Assembly: GCF_044904675.1 (NCBI RefSeq) | Contig: NZ_JADIKJ010000019.1 | Location: 1 to 64,000, forward strand | DNA from: Dyella_B jejuensis | GTDB lineage: Bacteria; Pseudomonadota; Gammaproteobacteria; Xanthomonadales; Rhodanobacteraceae | Reading direction: 5' to 3' | Length of the DNA stretch: 64,000 bases | Shown: piece after piece, positions 18,530 to 26,939 of the stretch | How the letters are laid out: each line of letters starts with the position of its first letter | How positions within the stretch are numbered: position 1 is the stretch's first letter | Program-made: the position numbers and the translations under genes | Notes under the pieces: model-generated | Seen by the model: the letters and a program-made list of their open reading frames with translations, nothing else | Told to the model about the DNA's origin: nothing | Databases searched by the model: none

Positions 18530-21277
18530 TTATTTTGGCGGCACCAACCGCAGCCGGGACGACTCATGGCGCGGATTGGGCGAAAGCATCCGCTCGATCT
18601 CCGACGGCGGCAGGCCGCGCGCGTAGTAATAGCCTTGCCCCTCGTTGCACCCGGCGCGCAACATGAATTCATGCTGCTCGGCGGTTTCGATGCCTTCGGC
18701 GATCGTGCACATGCCAAGGCTCTTGGCGATCGCCAGCATCGCCTCGACGATCGCCACATCGTTGGCGCTGTCCGGCAGATCGGTGACGAACGAGCGGTCG
18801 ATCTTGAGGAAATCGATGCCCGACAGTTTCAGATAGGCCAGCGAGGAATAGCCGGTACCGAAATCGTCGATGGCAATACCGATACCCAGCGCATGCAAGG
18901 CGTGCATGGTCTGTTCGGTGGCTTCGCCCAAGCGGAGAATGGCGCTTTCGGTGATTTCGAACAGCAGGCGATTGGGTGAAATCTGGCTGCTTTGCAAGGC
19001 CTGCTTGACGCCGTCGATAAAACCGGGATGCCCGAAGGTCGCGGCCGAGGCATTCAGCGCCACGCGCACCGGTGGCAATTTGGCCTGGTCCCACTGGCGG
19101 ATTTGCGCGCATACGGCGCGCATGGTCCAGGCGTCGACGCGGCGGATCAAGCCGAGGCTTTCGGCCAGCGGAATGAATTCGTCCGGCATCAGCTCCCCGC
19201 GCTCAGGATGGCGCCAGCGCAGCAGCGCTTCCACCGCCACGATGCGTCCGGAACGCAGTTCCACGCTGGGCTGGAACACCAGGTGGAACTCGTCGCGCAT
19301 CAACGCCTGGCGCAAGTCCGCGCCCAGCATCAGGCGCATGCGCGCGTCGGCGTGCATCAATGGCGTGTAGAAACGGAAGGTATTGCGTTCCTGCGTCTTG
19401 GCCGCATACATCGCCGCGTCCGCGTTGGCGATCAGCACCACCGGGTCACTGCCGTCCAGCGGATAGCCGGAGATACCGATGCTCGCGCTCATCACGATTT
19501 CGTAGTCGCCGATCAACATCGGTTCGGAAAGACTCAGCAGCAGCCGGCTGGCGAACTGCGCCGCCTGCTCGCGCGTGCGCAGGCCACCCAGCAGCACGGT
19601 GAATTCGTCGCCGCCGATGCGGCTGGCCACGTCGTTCTCGCCCAGCTCGCGGCGGATGCGTTGCGCCACCTTCACCAGCAGGCGATCGCCGATGGCGTGG
19701 CTGTAGCTGTCGTTGACGGCCTTGAACGCATCCAGATCCACGAACAGCACCGCAGCCGCGCCATTCATGCGTCCTGCCGCTTCGATGGCCTGCGCGCAAT
19801 GGCGCTGGAATTCGCTGCGATTGGCCAGGCCGGTGAGCGGGTCGTGCGCCACCATGTATTCCAGTCGCTGGCGGTCCGCCTTGCTGCGCGTAATGTCGGT
19901 GACCACCGCGACGTAGTGCTGCACGCGGCCTTCGCTGTTGCGGATGGCACTGATGCTGAGCAGTTCCGGGTAGGACGATCCGTCCGACCGCCAGCTTTGC
20001 ACTTCGCCGACCCAGTTGCCGCCTTCGGCCACCAGCTCCCAGATCGACGGCGGCAACGCGGAGCCGTCGGGCATGCGGCGCAATTCGTCGAAGCGGTGGT
20101 GTTGCAAGTATTGCAGCGTGTAGCCGGTGATGCGGGTATGCGCGGCGTTGACCGTGGTCACGCGGCGATCCGCGTCGGCGATGATCAGTCCTTCGGCCAC
20201 GCTGGCCATCGCTTCGGCCGCGATGCGGCGCTCCTGCTCCATCGACACGCGATCGGAGATATCGCGCATCATCGCCTGCCGTACCGGCCGCGCGCCCCAG
20301 GTGGTGAGGCTGCTATGCGTTTCCACCGTGCGCGCCACGCCGTTTTCGGAGCGCAGCAAGCCAATGGTGGAAGAGCCGGAGGAACGCATGCTGCCTTCCA
20401 CGAACAGGTCGAGGAAATCCTTGCCAAGCAGTTCGTCCGGGTCGCGCCCGGTCCATGCACAGGTGGTGCGATTGACGCCCAGGATGCGGCCGAGCGCTTC
20501 GTCCACCATCACGATCGCATCGGCGGCGCTGTCGAACAGCTGACGATAGCGTTCTTCGGTGCCGCGGATGCCGGCCAGGATGCGTCGCGCCATGCGTATC
20601 CACAGCAAGGACGCCAGCATGGCCATCAGCAGCACGCTGGCGAACAGCACCCGCCCCAGCCATGCCGCGCCCAGCGCGATATCCAGCGAGAACTCGTCGC
20701 TGCGCGGCTCGATGTAGTCGTTGAGTGCATCGATGCGCGCGCTCTGCCGGGCGATCTCTTCGGCCGAAGGCGTGCCATGGGCATAGGCCTGCCGCAGCTC
20801 CCCGGCGATAGCATCGAGTTCCTCGATGGCGCCGTCGACAGAGCGCCAGTCCGCCACCGCCTGGCCCATGTAGGGAGCGTGCGCGAAATGATCCAGGATG
20901 AAGACCATGCCCGGGATGGCCGCGGGTATCACGCCAGCGCGTTTGAACGCCGCGCCCACCGCGTGCCGGTCGTAATGGCCGCTGGCGATCGCATCGCGCG
21001 CCCAGCGATCCGTGCGCACCACGTCGTAATTGCGCCGGAAACTATCCAGGCGTTCCGTATCGCCGCTGCGCGCGTAAGCGTAGAGATCGATGACACTCTG
21101 CTTCTGCGCTTTCGACCACAGGCTTTCGCCGTTCAAAAAGCCGGCAAGCGTTACCTGGACCTGGAGCGCGCCCCAGGTCAGGCATAAAACCAGGCCGACA
21201 ACCGCCGCAAGGCCGTATGCCAAAGGCATAAGACGCCGTAACAGCGGTCGTTGCTGAGCATTGCGGGCGGTACGCAT
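18530..21277 (-). CDS. Membrane-bound PAS-PAS-GGDEF-EAL cyclic-di-GMP protein
   Basis: 915 residues. Two transmembrane helices (near 13-37 and 207-227) flank a periplasmic sensor region of about 170 residues. PAS domains follow at about 240-355 and 360-475, then GGDEF at about 485-645 with intact IGGDEF, then EAL at about 655-900 with VEALLRW, ITESA and DDFGTGYSS. Both catalytic domains keep their signature residues, so it could make or break down cyclic di-GMP; the family often has one dominant activity. The periplasmic ligand is unknown. It stands alone on the minus strand. Confidence 0.9.
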   Translation of the reverse strand: MRTARNAQQRPLLRRLMPLAYGLAAVVGLVLCLTWGALQVQVTLAGFLNGESLWSKAQKQSVIDLYAYARSGDTERLDSFRRNYDVVRTDRWARDAIASGHYDRHAVGAAFKRAGVIPAAIPGMVFILDHFAHAPYMGQAVADWRSVDGAIEELDAIAGELRQAYAHGTPSAEEIARQSARIDALNDYIEPRSDEFSLDIALGAAWLGRVLFASVLLMAMLASLLWIRMARRILAGIRGTEERYRQLFDSAADAIVMVDEALGRILGVNRTTCAWTGRDPDELLGKDFLDLFVEGSMRSSGSSTIGLLRSENGVARTVETHSSLTTWGARPVRQAMMRDISDRVSMEQERRIAAEAMASVAEGLIIADADRRVTTVNAAHTRITGYTLQYLQHHRFDELRRMPDGSALPPSIWELVAEGGNWVGEVQSWRSDGSSYPELLSISAIRNSEGRVQHYVAVVTDITRSKADRQRLEYMVAHDPLTGLANRSEFQRHCAQAIEAAGRMNGAAAVLFVDLDAFKAVNDSYSHAIGDRLLVKVAQRIRRELGENDVASRIGGDEFTVLLGGLRTREQAAQFASRLLLSLSEPMLIGDYEIVMSASIGISGYPLDGSDPVVLIANADAAMYAAKTQERNTFRFYTPLMHADARMRLMLGADLRQALMRDEFHLVFQPSVELRSGRIVAVEALLRWRHPERGELMPDEFIPLAESLGLIRRVDAWTMRAVCAQIRQWDQAKLPPVRVALNASAATFGHPGFIDGVKQALQSSQISPNRLLFEITESAILRLGEATEQTMHALHALGIGIAIDDFGTGYSSLAYLKLSGIDFLKIDRSFVTDLPDSANDVAIVEAMLAIAKSLGMCTIAEGIETAEQHEFMLRAGCNEGQGYYYARGLPPSEIERMLSPNPRHESSRLRLVPPK

Positions 21278-21359
21278 CGTGCCCCTATCTTAGAGCCTGT
21301 CATCCACAGTCCAAACGAAACTGCTGACCTGACGTGTATCGCCCCAACCATGCGTTTAC

Positions 21360-22154
21360 TTAAGCGGCCGCCTCGCTGGCCAAAACGGCCTGCTCGGACA
21401 GCCATGGGTCACGACGCACATCCAGACACCGATCCAGGGTAATCCTCATGCTTACGTAACTGCGTTTCACGCATTCTTGCAGGTATGCAGCTTCATCCGG
21501 GCGTGGAGACGTCCCTACCAGGGTGCAGACGATCTCCAGGGCCTCCCATGGGTGAGTATCATCATAGGCGGCGTGAAGCTGGAGCCAACGCAGGCTCTGC
21601 GCCCGGATGGCCTTGGGGAACGCTTCGGCGTAGGCCGCGCTCTCGTAAACCCGCTGCGACCATTCCCCGGTTGCGCCTTCCACCGCGTAGTTGGTGGCGA
21701 TCATGCCTGCCGCCAGCGGTCCGCCGCGGCTTACTTCCTCGCACCAGTTGGACAAGGCATCCGTGCCGTAAGGACTGCTGCCATTCAATACTTCGCGTTC
21801 CGGTACGCCAGCGCCCTGGGCCCAGTTGAGCCAGTATTCGGCGTGATTCTGTTCCACCCGGATGTTGCGCACCAACCAGCGCCGGGCCATGTTTTCGCCC
21901 GGGCTGCGGCCATAGCGCGTCTTGAGCAGGTTGAGTGCCATATAGCCGGGAAAACGTTCAATCACCGGCCAGACACCCACCATGAAGTCGCGGGTGGCGG
22001 CGGCGTCCAGGCGGTTTTCGCGCATCAGCGGCCAGATGTCGTGTTCGACCACGCTCTGCTTGGCCGGCGCGCAGGCGGATACCAGGTCTTGCGCCCAACG
22101 CGGATAGCTGGATAGCTCGGTGAGGGCGCCGGTGCGTTCGAAATGTGCGTGCAT
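21360..22154 (-). CDS. TenA/PqqC-like haem-oxygenase-fold protein
   Basis: 264 residues from the ATG at 22154, preceded by GTGGAGA. All-helical, with VVEHDIWPLMRENRLD, ENMARRWLVRNIRVEQNHAEYW, a central ATNYAVEGATGEWSQRV and LQLHAAYDDTHPWEAL. The spaced Glu and His residues (EQNHAEYW, HAAYDDTHP) match the iron-containing members of the TenA/PqqC superfamily. These may be diiron oxidases that act on small metabolites or fatty acids. There are no pqq or thi genes nearby, so cofactor biosynthesis is not supported. Confidence 0.72.
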   Translation of the reverse strand: MHAHFERTGALTELSSYPRWAQDLVSACAPAKQSVVEHDIWPLMRENRLDAAATRDFMVGVWPVIERFPGYMALNLLKTRYGRSPGENMARRWLVRNIRVEQNHAEYWLNWAQGAGVPEREVLNGSSPYGTDALSNWCEEVSRGGPLAAGMIATNYAVEGATGEWSQRVYESAAYAEAFPKAIRAQSLRWLQLHAAYDDTHPWEALEIVCTLVGTSPRPDEAAYLQECVKRSYVSMRITLDRCLDVRRDPWLSEQAVLASEAAA

Positions 22155-22368
22155 ATGCAAATCTCCACTTAGGTGTATAGGGTCGTTTCGGCCTTGATGC
22201 AGGCCGATACCAGGGCTTGAGGATGGCCCCGGCCCTGCCATAGTGGTCGCCTCGTGCGGTGGTTGCGACCGTCCTTTACCCCTGGGTCGGCGGGCGCTGC
22301 CAGAGCCGCTCGGACAGGCCTCGACGCGCCGCGCCGGACGGGTTTCCGGTGCATCCACGCATGCGCTC

Positions 22369-22394
22369 CATGCTCGCCGCCGCTGGCGAGCATG
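22369..22394. terminator. Hairpin downstream of the ketopantoate reductase-like gene
   Basis: CATGCTCGCC, 6-base loop, GGCGAGCATG: a perfect 10-bp stem in the 320-base gap (22155-22473) between two minus-strand genes. No T-run follows, so termination is only a suggestion. The rest of the gap has no recognisable gene and must hold the promoter of the TenA-like gene. Confidence 0.4.
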
Positions 22395-22473
22395 CCGGTC
22401 ACGATCGAGGGACGTACGTGACGTGCGCGAGGACGAACCGAGGGCGAGCGGAACGCGAAGCTCTCGCGGCAAT

Positions 22474-23409
22474 TCAGCTCGCGGCCGACCGCGAACGCCT
22501 GGACTCATACGCCTTCAGGTGGGCATACGCCAGCCGCAGCATCGGCAGGTCCAGGCCGCACGATTCGCCGCGTGCCAACAAGTCGCCGATCACGTGATCG
22601 GCCTCCACCGCGCCGCCCTGTTCCAGATCGCGCATCATCGAAGCGCTCAGCGTGGAAGCTTGCTCGGTGAGTACCGAGCGGGCGCGCTGCAACACGGCCT
22701 CGCCCGGCAAATGTCCAGTTGCCTCGGCGACGCGGCGGCAATCATCCAGCAGTCCGAGCGTTGCCTGCATGCCACCCGGCGTCGCCACGATATCGCCTAC
22801 TGGCGCGCGCATCAGGCAGGTAATGCCGGCCAGCGAAGCGAGGAACACCCATTTGTCCCACATGTCCTGCACGATGGCGCCGCTGAGGCGCGATTCGAAC
22901 TGCGCTTTCGACATGGCTTGCGCGATGCCTTGCACGCGCGTCGACCGGCTGCCGTCGCGCTCACCGAAAGTAAGGCCGTGCGATCGATTGAGATGCCGCA
23001 CGGTACCTTCGTCATCCAGCGTGGCGGCAATCACGCATTGGCCGCCCAGCACGCGCGCGGCACCGAAACGCGCTTCGAGCAGATCCAGGTGCCGCATGCC
23101 GTTGAGCAGCGGCAGGATCGCCGTGTCCGCGCCCACCGCCGGCGCCATGTCATCGATCACCTGCGGCAAGTGATACGCCTTGCAGCTGACGATGACCAGA
23201 TCAAAGGGTTGATCCAATGCATGTGCCTGCACGGTGGGCGGCGACGGCAAGCTTGCATCGCCCAGCGGACTGCGGATCACCAGGCCGCTGCGCGCCAGCC
23301 TGTCCGCGCGCCGCTTGCGTACCAGGAAGGTGACGTGCTGGCCGCTTTCCAGCAAGCGTCCGCCAAAATAGCCGCCGATCGCGCCGGCTCCCACCATCAA
23401 TATTTTCAT
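22474..23409 (-). CDS. Ketopantoate reductase-like NADP-dependent oxidoreductase
   Basis: 311 residues from the ATG at 23409, where the Rossmann motif starts directly (MKILMVGAGAIGGYFGGRLL). The catalytic Lys lies in VSCKAYH, and the C-terminal helical domain includes DMWDKWVFLASLAG, as in the PanE/ApbA family. Most such proteins reduce 2-ketopantoate to pantoate in coenzyme A synthesis. Lone paralogues in Lysobacterales may act on other 2-keto acids, and no panB or panC gene is adjacent. The family is clear and the substrate is not. Confidence 0.82.
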   Translation of the reverse strand: MKILMVGAGAIGGYFGGRLLESGQHVTFLVRKRRADRLARSGLVIRSPLGDASLPSPPTVQAHALDQPFDLVIVSCKAYHLPQVIDDMAPAVGADTAILPLLNGMRHLDLLEARFGAARVLGGQCVIAATLDDEGTVRHLNRSHGLTFGERDGSRSTRVQGIAQAMSKAQFESRLSGAIVQDMWDKWVFLASLAGITCLMRAPVGDIVATPGGMQATLGLLDDCRRVAEATGHLPGEAVLQRARSVLTEQASTLSASMMRDLEQGGAVEADHVIGDLLARGESCGLDLPMLRLAYAHLKAYESRRSRSAAS

Positions 23410-23594
23410 GTCGCGGTTCACCTTGTGCACGAGGCCGGGATGCTTTCGATGGCCATGATCCGGAACGACGGAAGCCACCGATGGAATCCAGAACGCGCCC
23501 CATTATCCACAATGACGCACGTCCGGCGGCGCGTGGCAGGCGACCAATCGCGCGGGCATGCACTCGGCAAGGCGCGCTCATGCGATCATGACGC

Positions 23595-24974
23595 ATGACC
23601 GCCTTCACCGCCCTTCCGCTCAAGCCCGCCCTGCTCGCCAGCCTCGAAACGCTCGGCTACAACGACATGACACCGATCCAGGCACAAAGCCTGCCGGCGA
23701 TGTTGGAAGGCCGCGACGTGATCGCCCAGGCGCAGACCGGCAGCGGCAAGACCGCGGCCTTCGGCTTGAGCCTGTTACAACAGCTGAGCGTGGAAACCAT
23801 CCGCTTGCAGGCCTTGGTGCTATGCCCGACCCGCGAACTGGCGGACCAGGTAAGCAAGGCGATCCGCAAGCTTGCGGCGAACATTCCCAACGTCAAGCTG
23901 CTGACCCTGTGCGGCGGCATGCCGCTGGGCCCGCAGCTGGCATCGCTGGCGCATGACCCGCATATCGTGGTCGGCACGCCTGGCCGGGTGCAGGAACATC
24001 TCAAGCGTGGCAGCCTGCATGGCGGCGGCATCAAGGTGCTGGTATTGGACGAAGCGGACCGCATGCTGGACATGGGTTTCGGCGACGCCATCGACGACAT
24101 TGTCGGCCGCATCGCCAAGCATCATCAAACACTGCTGTTCTCGGCCACCTATCCGGACGAGATCCGCGAAGCGAGCCGGCGCCTGCAGCGCGATCCGATC
24201 ACCGTCACCGTGGAAGCCCCTGTCGAATCAAAACCGTCGATCGAGCAACAGTTCGTCGAGATCGAGCCCGCCCACAAGCTCGATGCCTTGGCGCAACTGC
24301 TCGCGGGCGAACGTGGCCAGCACGCGCTGGTGTTCTGCAATATGCGGCGCGACGTGGATGCGGTGGCCGAGGAACTGGATCGCCGCGGCTATTCCGCATT
24401 GGCCCTGCATGGCGACATGGAACAGCGCGATCGCGATGAAGTGCTGGTGCGTTTCGCCAACCGCAGCTGTGCCGTGCTGGTGGCTACCGACGTGGCCGCG
24501 CGCGGACTCGACATTACCTCGCTGCCGCTGGTGATCAGCTACGACATCGCGCACGATCCGGACACGCACACCCATCGTATCGGCCGCACCGGCCGCGCGG
24601 GGCAATCCGGCCTGGCGATCACGCTGTGCACGCCGCGCGAGAAACCGAAGGCGGACAATATCGAAGCGGCGCTCGGCGCATCGCTGCCCTGGCGCACGCT
24701 GAAACCTTCGCCGCCGCGCGGCAAGACCTTGAACCTGGCGCCGATGAAAACGCTGGTGATCGATGCCGGTCGCCAGGACAAGCTCCGGCCCGGCGATATT
24801 CTCGGCGCACTGACGGGCGATGCCGGCCTCGCTGCCAACGACATCGGCAAGATCGATGTTTTCGCCACGCGCGCCTACGTGGCAATCAGCCGGGCACTCG
24901 CCAATAAAGCCCTTGAACGGCTGCGTGCCGGCAAGATCAAGGGACGCAATTTCCGGGTCCGCGCGCTGGGGTAA
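23595..24974 (+). CDS. dbpA: ATP-dependent RNA helicase DbpA
   Basis: 459 residues with all DEAD-box motifs in order: Q motif (TPIQAQSLPA), AQTGSGKT, PTRELADQV, VLDEADRMLDMG (motif II DEAD), SAT, RGLDI and HRIGRTGRAG. The C-terminal 75 residues form the DbpA RNA-binding domain (TLVIDAGRQDKLRPGDILGAL), which recognises hairpin 92 of 23S rRNA. It acts in large ribosomal subunit assembly. It diverges from the ketopantoate reductase-like gene. Confidence 0.94.
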   Translation: MTAFTALPLKPALLASLETLGYNDMTPIQAQSLPAMLEGRDVIAQAQTGSGKTAAFGLSLLQQLSVETIRLQALVLCPTRELADQVSKAIRKLAANIPNVKLLTLCGGMPLGPQLASLAHDPHIVVGTPGRVQEHLKRGSLHGGGIKVLVLDEADRMLDMGFGDAIDDIVGRIAKHHQTLLFSATYPDEIREASRRLQRDPITVTVEAPVESKPSIEQQFVEIEPAHKLDALAQLLAGERGQHALVFCNMRRDVDAVAEELDRRGYSALALHGDMEQRDRDEVLVRFANRSCAVLVATDVAARGLDITSLPLVISYDIAHDPDTHTHRIGRTGRAGQSGLAITLCTPREKPKADNIEAALGASLPWRTLKPSPPRGKTLNLAPMKTLVIDAGRQDKLRPGDILGALTGDAGLAANDIGKIDVFATRAYVAISRALANKALERLRAGKIKGRNFRVRALG

Positions 24975-25277
24975 AGGTGCGTTCCGTTTCCAGCCTGCGG
25001 GCGCTCGCAAAATCCACGCGCGCCAATGATGGCAAGGCACGCAAGCATCCTTGCCTGACCGTATCGTAGCGGTCGACCATCCGCGTGAATATTTTCGCGA
25101 GTCCCTTGCCGTACACAAATGCGGATATTTCGATCGCGTGCATACGCCACTGCGCTGATGCTGTCGCAAGAGCCCACAAGTACCGCGAACGGAAACCCCA
25201 ACAACAGCGTTCCAGCAGCGGGCAGGCAGGCCAGTCCGTATTGGCATCGCCATTGGCAGCCAATAGACCGGCCGACG
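24975..25277. other. Convergent intergenic region
   Basis: About 300 bases between dbpA and the end of the ZIP transporter gene. A weak hairpin (GGCAAGG, 11-base loop, CCTTGCC; 25031-25055) may end transcription. A minus-strand frame running 25143-24937 has no recognisable product and no clear ribosome binding site, so no gene is called. Confidence 0.4.
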
Positions 25278-26024
25278 TCAGCGCCCCTGATCCAGCAGGG
25301 CAGCCGCCCACATGAAAACCAAACCCGCCGCGACACCCAGCGCGGGCGTAAAGCGATGACGCTTGTCCAAAGCCTGCCACATGCCGGGCAGCACATCGCC
25401 ACATGCCAGATAGAGCGTGGTGCCGGCCGCCAGCGCCAGACTCGTTCCCAGAAAAGCATGAGAAAGGCCGACCGTGGTCATGGCAAGCGCGCCAAGCGGA
25501 AGAGCTGCCGTGGTCGCCACCGACAGCGCGAACGCGCGGCGCGGCAGATAACCGCCCGCGACAAGCACGCCTGCATTGCCCATCTCCCTGGGCAATTCGT
25601 GGGCCATGATAGCCAGCGCCACGATCATGCCTAGCGTGGGATCGATCGCAAAACTGGCGCCGATCACGATGCCGTCGACGAAATGGTGCAAGGTATCGCC
25701 AATGATATTCATGCGCGCGAACGCCGCGGTGGAAGACGGTGTACGCACGGCGCGCACGACACATTCGAGAGCAAGCAGGCAAAGCACGCCAAGTGCGATG
25801 CGCCCTCCCGCCTGGCTGGCGGTGATGCCGCGCGCCATCGCCTCAGGCAGCATGTGCAACAGCGCATCGCCGATCAGGAGACCGGCAGCAGTAGCCTGCA
25901 ACCATGGCAGCCATCCGTGCAGGTGCCGCGTCGGCAACCAGACCACCAGCCGGGCCGACAACGACGCGCCCGCTACCACCACACTGGCAGCCAAAGCACC
26001 GGAAACGTCGAAATCTTGCTGCAT
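25278..26024 (-). CDS. ZIP-family metal transporter (ZupT-like)
   Basis: 248 residues from the ATG at 26024. A longer frame would run through a perfect palindrome that looks like an operator, so the shorter start is preferred. There are eight hydrophobic segments. The metal-site helices carry HHFVDGIVIGASFAID and MAHELPREMG, the HNxxDG/HExPxE signatures of ZIP importers. They move Zn2+ or related divalent metals into the cytoplasm. The palindrome upstream suggests zinc-dependent control. Confidence 0.85.
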   Translation of the reverse strand: MQQDFDVSGALAASVVVAGASLSARLVVWLPTRHLHGWLPWLQATAAGLLIGDALLHMLPEAMARGITASQAGGRIALGVLCLLALECVVRAVRTPSSTAAFARMNIIGDTLHHFVDGIVIGASFAIDPTLGMIVALAIMAHELPREMGNAGVLVAGGYLPRRAFALSVATTAALPLGALAMTTVGLSHAFLGTSLALAAGTTLYLACGDVLPGMWQALDKRHRFTPALGVAAGLVFMWAAALLDQGR

Positions 26025-26049
26025 GCGGGCGTGCCCTCTGGACTGCGTA

Positions 26050-26067
26050 GCAATGTTATAACATTGC
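26050..26067. promoter_or_regulatory. Perfect 18-bp palindrome, candidate Zur operator
   Basis: GCAATGTTATAACATTGC is a perfect palindrome 26 bases before the ZIP gene start. Its AATGTTATAACATT core resembles the ATGTTATA/TATAACAT half-sites of proteobacterial Zur boxes, and a zinc importer is the expected target. Another Fur-family protein could bind instead. Confidence 0.6.
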
Positions 26068-26317
26068 ATTCAAGGCCGCGCCATGACAAGGTGCCGCCAG
26101 CCCATCAAGACGCGCCGACATAGATATGCAAGCTAATGCGTCAAGACATTTCCCATGCCGTCATCGCGATACGCGAGCACGCCGCCTGTACACCGCCCAT
26201 CACTGCCATGCGTGCAATCGCGTGTAATGCGACACGCTGTCACATGATCTTCGCCTGCTTTGATGCGATCATGCCTGGAGCCTGCTCCAGGCTTGCAATG
26301 CTTCCAGGGTATCGAGC

Positions 26318-26689
26318 TTGTTGAAACGCGCAGCACAACAACGATGTGTCGTATGGCTGGCCTTGGCCGCCATGCTGCTGATTGTGCTGATGCCGGTGGT
26401 TTCGCGTTCCATGCCCATGACCGGCGCAATGACGGGCATGGCCGCCGATTGCGCGATGCACGCGGAACACGCAGGCCACCAGCAGCCAGGCCATCCCGAA
26501 GATCCCACCGCGCGCTGCGGGTATTGCGTGTTGTTCATGCATACCCCGGCGATCGGATTCATGGCGCCGCCGACGCTGCCGCCAGCCGATCTCGTGTCGT
26601 TTACGCCGACCGCCAAGCCGTCGCCCGGTACGTTGCCGGCTCCACTGCTGAGCGCGCATCCGCGCGGACCACCCCGCGCCTACTGCTGA
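26318..26689 (+). CDS. DUF2946-family secreted small protein
   Basis: 123 residues from a TTG, the only usable start in an open frame that is closed upstream by a TGA. A signal-anchor segment (CVVWLALAAMLLIVLMPVVS) is followed by Met-, His- and Cys-containing stretches (MPMTGAMTGMAADCAMHAEH, then ARCGYCVLFMH). The CxYC pair after Gly matches DUF2946, often encoded beside copper-resistance or TonB genes. The Met/His/Cys content suggests copper binding in the periplasm, but this is inference. A 9-bp hairpin (26273-26292) lies just upstream. Confidence 0.7.
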   Translation: MLKRAAQQRCVVWLALAAMLLIVLMPVVSRSMPMTGAMTGMAADCAMHAEHAGHQQPGHPEDPTARCGYCVLFMHTPAIGFMAPPTLPPADLVSFTPTAKPSPGTLPAPLLSAHPRGPPRAYC

Positions 26690-26939
26690 CGGCGCTTCGC
26701 GGCGCTGCGCTCACTTCAACGCACGGCGCCTGCCTTTAGCTCTCGCGGGAAGAAGGCCGGGAATGGCCGGGCTTGGCTTGCGCGGAATCGCGCCGCCGCA
26801 AACAGCCCATGCATTCGACTGCATGGATCAGCGTCGTTTGCCACGCCTGCTCCCGGACCTGGGAGCGCCCTGCGTTGCCGCCTTTTTTTACCTGCGCCGC
26901 ATTTGTATCGGCAAAAGCAGAACGGAAATCCTATCCATC

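Noticed and set aside
18992..21187. 731-residue open frame on the plus strand
   Set aside because: It lies antisense to the PAS-GGDEF-EAL gene, is His/Arg/Gln-rich with no recognisable motif, and is the usual shadow frame of high-GC DNA.
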